A stretch of DNA of 6,524 bases from Sodalis-like endosymbiont of Proechinophthirus fluctus. Its GTDB lineage: Bacteria > Pseudomonadota > Gammaproteobacteria > Enterobacterales > Enterobacteriaceae. Positions 1 through 5,651 of the stretch are shown piece after piece (positions within the stretch are counted from its first letter, which is position 1; every line of letters starts with the position of its first letter). Where the stretch lies: the NCBI RefSeq assembly GCF_001602625.1, contig NZ_LECR01000043.1:1-6524 (forward strand). Reading direction: 5' to 3'. Under the pieces are notes generated by a model. The model did no database searches, was not told the origin of the DNA, and worked only from the letters and a program-made list of their open reading frames with translations. The translations under genes were made by a program, and so were the position numbers.

Positions 1-271
1 GCTCCGGTACTAGGCGATAGAAGGTCTCGCCCATCTTAATCATGCCAAGCTCGTTGCGCGAGCGTTCCTCGATAGCTTCCTGGCCACCATTGAGATCGTC
101 AATTTCGGCGAACAATTGATCGTTGCGCGCTCTGAGTTGCGCGTTATTGCTTTGTTGCGCCGCGACGTCGCTCTCAACGCGCACCAAATCGCACACACCA
201 TTCTTACCCAGCCACAGTGAATACTGCAGCCAGCCAAGCAATGCTAATAATAGCAGCGTAAGTTTTCCCAT
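1..271 (-). CDS. ftsB: Cell division protein FtsB, 3' end off the window
   Basis: FtsB is a small bitopic inner-membrane protein that forms the FtsQ-FtsB-FtsL divisome subcomplex and helps activate septal peptidoglycan synthesis. The frame is open from the ATG at 271 to the window edge, giving 90 codons of the roughly 103 in E. coli. It begins [20 protein letters not shown], which gives a short cytoplasmic N-terminus and one membrane segment (about residues 4-20). A charged, Gln/Asn-rich coiled coil follows (about residues 30-68) with [20 protein letters not shown], then the conserved [10 protein letters not shown] near the C-terminus. A G-rich ribosome binding site (GGGGATGGG) lies directly upstream. 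The reading frame is undamaged, unlike its neighbours, as expected for an essential gene. In enterics ftsB heads an operon with ispD and ispF, which would lie beyond base 1. The overlapping 65-codon frame at 40-237 is a shadow. Confidence 0.96.
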   Translation of the reverse strand, partial: MGKLTLLLLALLGWLQYSLWLGKNGVCDLVRVESDVAAQQSNNAQLRARNDQLFAEIDDLNGGQEAIEERSRNELGMIKMGETFYRLVPE

Positions 272-430
272 CCCATCCCCATGAATGACAGTGTTAATCA
301 TCCCATAACTTGCGGCCAGACTCAATACCAACCGGCAAATAGCGCAGCAAAACCAGCAAAAATACAGCTGTTCAGGAAATTTTTCCTGATTTTTATGCTT
401 TATTACCGGGCCGAGGGCGCACACAGGCCC
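272..430. other. ftsB-ygbE intergenic region, ftsB leader
   Basis: There is no gene here. The stretch should carry the ftsB promoter on the minus strand. Weak matches exist, such as TTGGTA and TTATGG hexamers 17 bases apart reading toward ftsB, but nothing convincing enough to call. The one clear structure is the inverted repeat at 372-389, listed separately. Confidence 0.5.
372..389. repeat. Perfect 8-bp inverted repeat upstream of ftsB
   Basis: TCAGGAAA and TTTCCTGA are separated by two T bases, giving an 18-base dyad. It lies 41 bases beyond the ygbE stop and about 100 bases upstream of the ftsB start. It could be a weak hairpin ending ygbE transcription (AT-rich stem, no clean U-run, loop too small unless the inner pairs open) or an operator-like site. 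Only the symmetry is seen; the function is unknown. Confidence 0.45.
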
Positions 431-757
431 TTACCACCCCAATAGAAAGGTGAACACCCAGCCAGAACAGGCGAATACAGACAGGCCGGTGACCAGTACC
501 ATCAGCCATAATTTGTCGCCTGGCAGAATACCATAGATCACTCCTATCAACATACATCGTCAGCAGCACCAGAAAAAAGCCAGGTGTAAAGCAGGAAAAA
601 TAGGGAATTGGCACCAAATTGCAGGATAGGCACGGCAAAAAGCCAGCCAGTAAAAAATAAACCCGGCGATACCATACCACCCCATAGGGCGCATGACGTC
701 TCATCCCAGTGAAACTTACGGTCAGGAGCAAGGCTGAATTTTAATGGGATAGCGCAT
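431..757 (-). pseudogene. ygbE: ygbE (DUF3561 inner-membrane protein), frameshifted
   Basis: YgbE is a small inner-membrane protein of unknown function with three or four hydrophobic segments, about 107 residues in E. coli, encoded after cysC. Its pieces lie in three minus-strand frames. HWDETSCALWGG through FFTGWLFAVPILQFGANSLF and FLLYTW sits in one frame (about 720-570). FFLVLLTMYV is in a second (about 570-540). LIGVIYGILPGDKLWLMVLV to FTFLLGW and the TAA stop (433-431) is in the third. The likely start is the ATG at 757-755 (MRYPIKI...), in a frame that hits a stop after about 11 codons, so I count at least three frameshifts. Position just downstream of cysC and upstream of ftsB matches the enteric order. 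No single frame gives a full protein. Confidence 0.85.
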
Positions 758-863
758 TTTATCTCAGTAACGTTCGGTATCAAGACCTGTTTCTGGTTGG
801 TAATCGCCGGCGAAGGCTCCCCTGTCGCCGGAAGCGCATTCTCAGGGCTTGATAATAACACGC

Positions 864-1241
864 TTATCGAGCAGGCAGATCTAATAAACATCCGGTCAAA
901 TTTGTTACCAATTGTTAGCTATCCAGATGCAAATCTGGCCACTGTGAGACGCCTCGTAAACCGCGTCGATACCGGTGAAATTAAGCATCTCGCCGGCGCG
1001 GGATTTTTGCTACAAAACTTTGGGATCGCGTACCTCGAAAATGGCCAGAGGCGTATCGACAAACACTTCTATAAAGCGGCCGGCGTCCACCATCAGCCTC
1101 TCTACCTCGCCCACATGGCGGATATTCTCGCGTTGGTCATCTTCACCGAAGCCCAGATCGCGACAAAAACCATGTCGCACGTTGTCGCTGTCCAACAAGA
1201 TAAGTACTTACGCCCCGCTGATGCAGCGCATGCTCCGGCGC
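864..1241 (-). pseudogene. cysC: cysC (adenylylsulfate kinase) remnant, lacks its N-terminus and P-loop
   Basis: CysC phosphorylates adenylylsulfate (APS) to PAPS in sulfate assimilation. Minus-strand pieces match it in order: [14 protein letters not shown] (frame to about 1199), [20 protein letters not shown] to VERLMVDAG, then [20 protein letters not shown] (to about 1012), ARAGEMLNFTGIDAVYEAS, and finally DLHLDS-stop-QLVTNLTGCLLDLPAR ending at the TAA 866-864. Lesions seen: the first roughly 47 codons, including the Walker A P-loop (GLSGSGKST in E. coli), are missing because the gene is fused to the cysN tail; a one-base insertion sits near 1198; about 25 codons are missing between VDAG and RFIEV near 1080; frameshifts occur near 1010 and 935; and one in-frame stop interrupts the C-terminus. 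Loss of the P-loop alone would abolish kinase activity. Confidence 0.92.
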
Positions 1242-2409
1242 GTTCAGCGCTAGCTCGAATTCACCGTAGGAGCCCGGTTCAAGATAAATGTTCTGCAAAG
1301 GTTGGCGCACCATATTCGGCGCCGACGGTGACATTACTTAACCTGTCGATAAAATCATGCCGCCGGTGGTCGGGTTATCGGCGTACTTCTCCAAGATCAT
1401 CGGCTTATCAAACTCCAGTTACACCAGGCCGATATCGTTTATCTGTAGACTGTTCGCCACGAACTGGGTCAGGGTGTTGATATCCACTTAATATTGAATA
1501 TTGTCCACCAGAGCACGAGTTTCTTGTCGGCGATCTTGATATCGAAACTCTGGCCCGCTACCAGCGGCTATTCAGTCATATACACCACATCCATCTGGGC
1601 GTTTTGCACTGCCGTCAGCGTCTCTCTGGCGTCCACCAGAAGATCGCCGAGGCTGACATCTAATTCATCCGCTAGAACCAAGGCAACCGCTTCGCCGGCC
1701 ACAAGGCCCCGGGCAAATCGCCGTCAAAGGTCACGGTGCGGCTGATAGTGGACGTTATGCCGGTCGGCACCTTGTACCTCCTGCCCCATGCGTAATACCC
1801 TATCGCCACGGTACCGGCGTAGCCGCGAAAATCCAGATTAGGGCGGTTAATATACTGCAGCGAGAAACGCATCGGCTGCCGCTCGTTCAACTTGATCACC
1901 GCCAACACTAAATGGAGAATGCCTAAAAAGGTACTGATGAAGCTATGGCAGCCGGGTCCTTATCCAGTACACCTTTCGTGCGTCAATAAGCAGGATGGCT
2001 AGGTCGCAGGTTGATGCGCCGGTGACCATATTGTGGGTGCATTGTTTATGGCCCGGCGTGTCGGCAATGATAACCTTACTTTTTTCGGTCTAAAAATAAC
2101 GATAGGTGACATCGATAGTAATGCCCCCGCTCGCACCCGGTCTGTAGACTGCCTACTCTAGTAGTGCTAGATTGAGCTTGTCGCTATGGGTGCCGAAGCG
2201 CTTGTTATCAGTGTGCAGCTCCGATAGATGATGATCCTCGTAGATTTGTCAAGTTATCGTGCAAGCAGGCGACTGATCAGGGTACTTTTTGCCATCATTG
2301 ACGCTGCCTACAGGTTAAAAACCCAGCAGGATTTTATGCTGCTGTAGGCGTGCAGATACGCTTCTATACAGCCCTGATAGGAGATTTCCTAGGCTATGGC
2401 ATTGTTCAT
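1239..2409 (-). pseudogene. cysN: cysN (ATP sulfurylase GTPase subunit), heavily degraded
   Basis: CysN is the regulatory GTPase that works with CysD to make adenylylsulfate from ATP and sulfate. The start ATG (2409-2407) and its ribosome binding site survive: MNNAIA-stop-EIS, then a GTPase G1 region reduced to AASMMAKSTLISRLL. Further fragments are KLNLALLE, GITIDVTYRYF (switch I), [10 protein letters not shown] (G3), [16 protein letters not shown], and [20 protein letters not shown]. About 90-100 codons (the rest of the G domain and the linker) are then missing, and the gene resumes at [20 protein letters not shown] (about 1880-1820) and VTFDGD. The C-terminal barrel is scattered over frames with many stops. 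The end (RLSNVTVGAE..., EPGSYGEFELALNA) runs into cysC at about 1240, dropping roughly the last 17 codons. There are multiple stops, frameshifts and deletions; it is certainly non-functional. Confidence 0.93.
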
Positions 2410-2417
2410 GTCGATGA

Positions 2418-2423
2418 CTCCTT
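2418..2423 (-). promoter_or_regulatory. Surviving ribosome binding site of cysN
   Basis: AAGGAG reads on the minus strand 8 bases before the cysN ATG and overlaps the cysD stop codon (TAAGGAG). This fixes the cysN start and preserves the tight cysD-cysN junction of the original operon, although both genes are dead. Confidence 0.75.
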
Positions 2424-2480
2424 AAAAATAACCATGACGCTTATTCATTTCTATCGACCCGGACTAATTGCTATCGATTT
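2422..2480 (-). pseudogene. cysD: cysD (ATP sulfurylase small subunit), only the last codons remain
   Basis: CysD is the catalytic subunit of ATP sulfurylase, about 302 residues in E. coli. Only its C-terminal tail is left: IDSN-stop-SGSIEMNKRHGYF ending with TAA at 2424-2422, matching the E. coli ending IDRDQ-AGSMELKKRQGYF. The internal stop is a TAG where the family has Gln (a CAG to TAG change). Upstream of about 2480 the sequence matches CysJ instead, so the gene was cut by a deletion that joined it to cysJ; the exact junction cannot be fixed by eye. The 12-base gap to the cysN ATG is the normal operon arrangement. Confidence 0.85.
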
Positions 2481-3357
2481 CGCCGACTTCCCCGCCTACA
2501 ATGACGCGTGAAATACAGGCGCTGCGTCATCGCGGGCGGCACAGCAGCCCCAAAAGCTGCTCGGCGCACAGTTCAATGGGCACGCCGAGTGCTATATCGA
2601 CGATATGCGTCCAAGCGCAAATGTAATGCGCTTTGTCCATCACTACTTTCCTCATCCCGCACGAGAGCGGCATAGCTTTCTACAATGGCCGAGGTGTTTT
2701 GCGTCAGCTCGTAATGTTTTTGCAGATCTTCGCCGAAGGACAGCGTCTGCCAGGCTACCTGGACCTGTTCGTGGCCATTGAGCCACAGCATCGCCAGATC
2801 GTTTTTTATCATACCCCAGCGCGCATCCCCCGCTGATAACGCAGCCTGGAATCCTCTAAATCAATCCTCCAAATGGCGTACATCTTTGTACGATTGACAG
2901 CTGTTTATTCTTCTGATTCACTGACAAATGCGCGCTGAGCGGTGCGTCTTGGTATAGGGGTTGGAATCAACTTCGTTGACATTGCCTCTGACCGCTAATT
3001 GCTGCTGTGCTGGACTTGGAGATAGCCACCCGCTCCTTAAGTCTTTCCATCATCGCGACGCACCAGGCCTCGGCCTACGACTGATAGTCCACATTGGCGT
3101 CCACCCAGTCGTGCAAACTCTCTGCGCCCTAGCTCCGCTACAGCCGGCGTACGTTGCCAGTTTGCGAGGCGCTAAGTAGCGTAATAGGTGCTGCGGCTTG
3201 CACACTTTGTTGGCCCTTCGCTACCCGTCCCAAAAATAACCGGAAATCCAGGCCAACTGAAGAGGAGAAAAATCACCGGTTGCTGCGCCTGCAGGAGATC
3301 TAGCTGCTCTGCGTTTAGCGGCAGCACTGTAGTAGAAAAAGGGACCTGTTTCGTCAT
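2470..3357 (-). pseudogene. cysJ: cysJ (sulfite reductase flavoprotein), 3'-truncated and internally deleted
   Basis: CysJ passes electrons from NADPH through FAD and FMN to the CysI hemoprotein, reducing sulfite to sulfide. The start ATG (3357-3355) gives MTKQVPFSTTVLPLNAEQLD, then after a frameshift DFSPLQLAWISGYFWDG and a stop, then PITLLSASQTGNVRRL, the FMN-binding entry of the flavodoxin domain. Roughly 90 codons of that domain are missing before LHDWVDANVDYQS. It continues with DAPLSAHLSVNQK, KDVRHLED, RLRYQRGD, LAMLWLNGHEQVQVAWQTLS, LQKHYELTQNTSAIVESYAA, DKAHYICAWTHIVDIALGVP and a degraded TQRLY (the FAD-binding region RLYS). The gene then ends at the cysD tail. The remaining FAD and all of the NADPH domain (roughly the last 180-190 of about 599 residues) are absent. 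There are several stops and frameshifts. I first took this stretch for cysD; the LAMLWL to ESYAA block fits only CysJ. Confidence 0.9.
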
Positions 3358-3694
3358 AGAGGTAAGAAGTTCCTTTTGCCGACACACCAGGACGGGCAAT
3401 TAAAGATCATTAATGTTTGTAAGTCTAACCACTCACTAGTCTATAATAAAATATTCGATGTGAATAATAATAAATATTTTAATATATAAATGATGTTAAA
3501 CTTACTGTAGCTACCGATAGAATAACCCAGGGACCCCAGCACTTTACACTGAAGAAGATATCGTCAGCAGCGTAGGCATCTTCGCCGTGTCACCCTTATT
3601 TTCCGTCGAGGGGGTTGCTGGAGGCGCGATCCGTGGCATCATAGAGCGTATAACAGTTATTATGCAGTCAATGTATAGTAGAAGAGAAGCGACA
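3358..3694. promoter_or_regulatory. Divergent cysJ-queD intergenic region
   Basis: This 337-base gap separates the dead cysJ (minus) from intact queD (plus). In enterics the cysJ side carries a CysB-activated promoter. No CysB site can be recognised by eye here, since these sites are poorly conserved. The stretch 3430-3510 is very AT-rich. A TATAAT hexamer on the plus strand at 3442-3447 is a perfect -10 match, but the best -35 (TTGTAA) sits 19 bases upstream and the site is about 250 bases from queD, so it is only a candidate. The queD frame stays open upstream to 3587 with no family similarity, so that extension is treated as non-coding. Confidence 0.4.
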
Positions 3695-4054
3695 GTGATT
3701 ACCACGTTATATAAAAACTTTACCTTTGAATCCGCCCACCGTTTGCCCTATGTCCCCACGGGACATAAGTGCAGTCGACTGCATGGACATTCATTTTTAG
3801 TGCGCCTAGAAGTGACCGGCGAGGTGGATCCCCACACCGGCTGGATTATGGATTTCGCTAACTTGAAGGCTTCCTTCAAACCGATCCTCAACCGGCTGGA
3901 CCATTATTATCTCAATGATATCCCTGGCCTGGAGAATCCTACCAGCGAAGTGCTAGCGCAGTGGATTTGGCAGCAGCTCAAACCGCAACTGCCGCTGTTA
4001 AGCGCTGTGGCCGTTAAAGAAACCTGTACCGCGGGCTGCATCTACCGAGGCTAA
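3695..4054 (+). CDS. queD: 6-carboxy-5,6,7,8-tetrahydropterin synthase QueD
   Basis: QueD converts 7,8-dihydroneopterin triphosphate to 6-carboxy-tetrahydropterin, the second step of queuosine (7-deazaguanine) synthesis, in the cytoplasm. From a GTG start the product is 119 residues (121 in E. coli) and begins [20 protein letters not shown]. The zinc ligands are His15, His30 and His32 (in FESAHRL and RLHGHSF). The catalytic Cys26 ([10 protein letters not shown]), the Asp69-His70 pair (RLDHYYLND) and Glu109 (KETCTAGC) are all present, as is [11 protein letters not shown]. The GTG was chosen because it matches the family N-terminus and follows a purine-rich GAAGAGAAG. In-frame ATGs upstream (3671; also 3662) would add 8 or 11 residues without family support. 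The gene ends in tandem stops TAATAA. It is intact, and it converges with queE, the gene for the next enzyme, across a 925-base gap. Confidence 0.95.
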   Translation: MITTLYKNFTFESAHRLPYVPTGHKCSRLHGHSFLVRLEVTGEVDPHTGWIMDFANLKASFKPILNRLDHYYLNDIPGLENPTSEVLAQWIWQQLKPQLPLLSAVAVKETCTAGCIYRG

Positions 4055-4177
4055 TAAAGACGCCGTTGTCAACGGTCCCTCTCCCCAGCCGCCTGGTTAA
4101 ATTGTCGTCTCCTCCCCTTGCACGCGGTGGGAAAAGCTAACCAGTAAACACCCAGTACCGCCTGAGATAGGATGATG

Positions 4178-4204
4178 AACAAACAGGGTTATCCGTTTGT
4201 TTTT
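4178..4204 (+). terminator. Possible weak intrinsic terminator after queD
   Basis: AACAAAC (4178-4184) and GTTTGTT (4195-4201) form a 7-bp stem, extendable by GG/CC with a one-base bulge, followed by TTT. It lies about 120 bases past the queD stop. The stem is AT-rich and the T-run short, so termination would be inefficient; this is inference from shape only. Confidence 0.3.
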
Positions 4205-4303
4205 GCGCTGGTCTGGCGTAAATATGACCTATATTCAGAGGCTCATATAGGGGAATAACTGTTACCCAGGGGCGCAATGACATAGATAGGGATGATGAAA
4301 TAT

Positions 4304-4320
4304 AATGTCATAGTGACATT
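4304..4320. repeat. Perfect inverted repeat AATGTCA-TAG-TGACATT
   Basis: Two 7-base arms flank a 3-base centre, at the upstream edge of the AT-rich segment. A partial copy of the left arm (AATGACATAG) occurs near 4276. Such compact dyads are typical of dimeric repressor operators, but no regulator can be named and no promoter is defined here. Confidence 0.4.
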
Positions 4321-4522
4321 CATAATAAATATCGGATAACAAGAATACGCATAATTCCCCCACTCTTAACTAAAGAACCGAAATTTACCCATTTTTCTGA
4401 GAAAAATTATGGTGGTTTACATGCGATCCTCTTTAACTTATTGTGCTAATTTCCGGTTTGTTCTATGTAAAAAAACGGGTTAAATAAGAATATATTCTAC
4501 GGATTAATCGTATGCCCCTGGC

Positions 4523-4536
4523 ATATAAATTTATAT
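4523..4536. repeat. 14-bp perfect AT palindrome
   Basis: ATATAAATTTATAT is fully self-complementary. In a segment of about 29% GC such palindromes arise easily by chance, so no function is proposed. Confidence 0.3.
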
Positions 4537-4561
4537 CTTTTATTATGTGAAAAGGGATTTC

Positions 4562-4585
4562 TCCTGATAAGGGTATCCGTCAGGA
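4562..4585. repeat. Inverted repeat TCCTGA/TCAGGA with 12-base loop
   Basis: The 6-bp stem can extend outward (TTCT against AAGAA, with one bulge), and the loop contains a nested GGG-TAT-CC. There is no T-run on either side, so it does not look like a canonical terminator; it could be an RNA hairpin or chance. Confidence 0.3.
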
Positions 4586-4736
4586 AGAAAACCAAAGAGA
4601 CCCACATCACGCATTTATTTTACCAATTATATAGATATTTATTATATTTATCATTTTAATATAAAAGGAATTAAATTATAAAGATTCAAAACATGGAAAA
4701 AATAATTAACGGCTGACTAGGTCTATCGGAGGCGGA

Positions 4737-4859
4737 ATGGCGGTCAAGGCGGCTCTTGGAGCAACAGAGAGGGGGTATTCCGCTGCCTTAGCGGGTGCAG
4801 TGGAGTACAATGTGTCGTATTGGGGATATGAAATCACAGCCCTGTCAATGTTATCATGA
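4737..4859 (+). CDS. Unidentified 40-residue reading frame; small protein or broken microcin-like peptide
   Basis: I do not recognise this product. The ATG at 4737 follows GGAGG (4728-4732) by 4 bases, a strong if tightly spaced ribosome binding site. The frame runs 40 codons to TGA and begins MAVKAALGATERGYSAALAG. The first half is Ala/Gly-rich with small-residue spacing; the second half is aromatic (Tyr-Asn-Val-Ser-Tyr-Trp-Gly-Tyr) and ends Leu-Ser-Met-Leu-Ser. Just upstream in the same frame the codons read Arg-Leu-Thr-Arg-Ser-Ile-Gly-Gly-Gly, like the end of a double-glycine leader. A short ATG frame (MEKIING then TGA, 4693-4716) sits upstream in a different frame. One reading is a class II microcin gene whose leader is broken by a frameshift; another is a free small protein; chance is also possible. 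No immunity or export gene is visible nearby. Confidence 0.3.
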   Translation: MAVKAALGATERGYSAALAGAVEYNVSYWGYEITALSMLS

Positions 4860-4979
4860 CAAACGTCTCCCTACCCCTGCTACTCTCGGCCAAACGGCCA
4901 TATGCTCTAACCCCTAACTCAAAAATTCGCGCCGCGCACCGCAGCCGTTAATTGTGAGGAAACACTAGCGGGCAGCCCC

Positions 4980-5651
4980 CTAGGCGATGTTGAGGTACTT
5001 GTGGGTTTGCATCGATAATCGCCAATTACGAGCGATGCAGGTCTTGATACACAAGCGGGCGGCCGCCTCTTTCTGGCTGATGGGCTGGAGCGAGATAATC
5101 CGCTGTTTTGTATCATGCAAGATCTGCAACAGCGCATCCAACTCGTCGATATCGCGCTGACGCGCAACTGGATGCTTGATTTCATCGCTGCGGCCCAGCG
5201 CCTGCACTAGTACCGGCAGTCCACCTCGCATATTAATTTTCGGTGACACCGTCACCCAGGTTTGCGGCGTACAGTGAACCTCCTGGGTGCCGCTGGTTTC
5301 AATCTGGCAACTGAAACCCTGCTGTTCCAGGGCATGTGTCAGGGGTATCAGATCATGCAAACAGGGCTCGCCGCCGGTTATCACGACATGTCGGGCGGCC
5401 CAGCCCTGCTGCGCGATCATCGTAATCATCTCTTCCACCGTGATACTGGCCCAGAGACTGTTGTTGGCGGTTTTCAGAGGTATTTTCCCCGTCGCTACTT
5501 GATCGGCCGCGCCCTGCTGCCAGGAATGTTTGGTATCGCACCAGCTGCATCCTACTGGACACCCCTGCAGACGAATAAAGATCGCCGGCACGCCGGTAAA
5601 GTAGCCTTCGCCCTGGAGGGTCTGGAAAATTTCGTTAAGAGGGTACTGCAT
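4980..5651 (-). CDS. queE: 7-carboxy-7-deazaguanine synthase QueE (radical SAM)
   Basis: QueE uses S-adenosylmethionine and a [4Fe-4S] cluster to convert 6-carboxy-tetrahydropterin, the QueD product, to 7-carboxy-7-deazaguanine in queuosine synthesis. The protein is 223 residues, the same length as E. coli QueE, and begins MQYPLNEIFQTLQGEGYFTG. The radical-SAM cluster motif CxxxCxxC is Cys31, Cys35 and Cys38 (GCPVGCSWCDTKH). The GGEP SAM-binding motif is at residues 93-96 (HVVITGGEP), followed by QIETSGTQE, TVSPKINMRGG, SDEIKHPV and LQPISQKEAA, with the usual ending NWRLSMQTHKYLNIA. Stop is TAG; the ribosome binding site is weak (GAGAA). The segment at residues 45-67 is much less like E. coli than the rest. 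The gene lies downstream of eno in the same direction but after a strong terminator, so it needs its own promoter. Confidence 0.96.
   Translation of the reverse strand: MQYPLNEIFQTLQGEGYFTGVPAIFIRLQGCPVGCSWCDTKHSWQQGAADQVATGKIPLKTANNSLWASITVEEMITMIAQQGWAARHVVITGGEPCLHDLIPLTHALEQQGFSCQIETSGTQEVHCTPQTWVTVSPKINMRGGLPVLVQALGRSDEIKHPVARQRDIDELDALLQILHDTKQRIISLQPISQKEAAARLCIKTCIARNWRLSMQTHKYLNIA

Larger units (their letters stand above)
4055..4979. other. Long queD-queE intergenic region, no conserved gene recognised
   Basis: No frame on either strand shows a family I recognise. In E. coli this interval carries the ygcN-ygcE group; I see no remnant of those genes. Composition is uneven: by hand count 4321-4680 is about 29% GC, whereas 4741-4800 is about 63% GC. 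Listed separately are a weak terminator-like hairpin near 4178, inverted repeats at 4304, 4523 and 4562, and a short reading frame at 4737-4859. Bases 4860-4979 hold only a small GGCC-AAAC-GGCC hairpin (near 4889) without a U-run. Confidence 0.6.

Noticed and set aside
40..237. 65-codon minus-strand frame
   Set aside because: It is an out-of-frame shadow of ftsB, whose true frame runs from the ATG at 271 and matches FtsB throughout.
797..1480. 227-codon plus-strand open frame, the longest on the plus strand in the first half
   Set aside because: It lies antisense over ygbE, cysC and cysN debris that aligns on the minus strand; its sequence is low-complexity antisense output with no domain and no ribosome binding site.
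1672..1908. 78-codon minus-strand frame as an independent small gene
   Set aside because: It is the surviving in-frame island of cysN ([20 protein letters not shown]) between two deletions or frameshifts, not a separate gene.
2573..2812. Minus-strand frame first read as the CysD interior (RDEE resembling the CysD RRDEEKS)
   Set aside because: The continuous block from LAMLWLNG to ESYAA and then THIVDIALG fits CysJ far better; the RDEE match is coincidental.
2400..3000. CRISPR-cas expected near the cys genes, as in E. coli K-12
   Set aside because: No regularly spaced repeats and no cas-like frames are present here or anywhere in the window.
4055..4979. Insertion sequence or tRNA gene in the long gap
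   Set aside because: No terminal inverted repeats, transposase fragments, target duplications or cloverleaf pattern could be found by eye.
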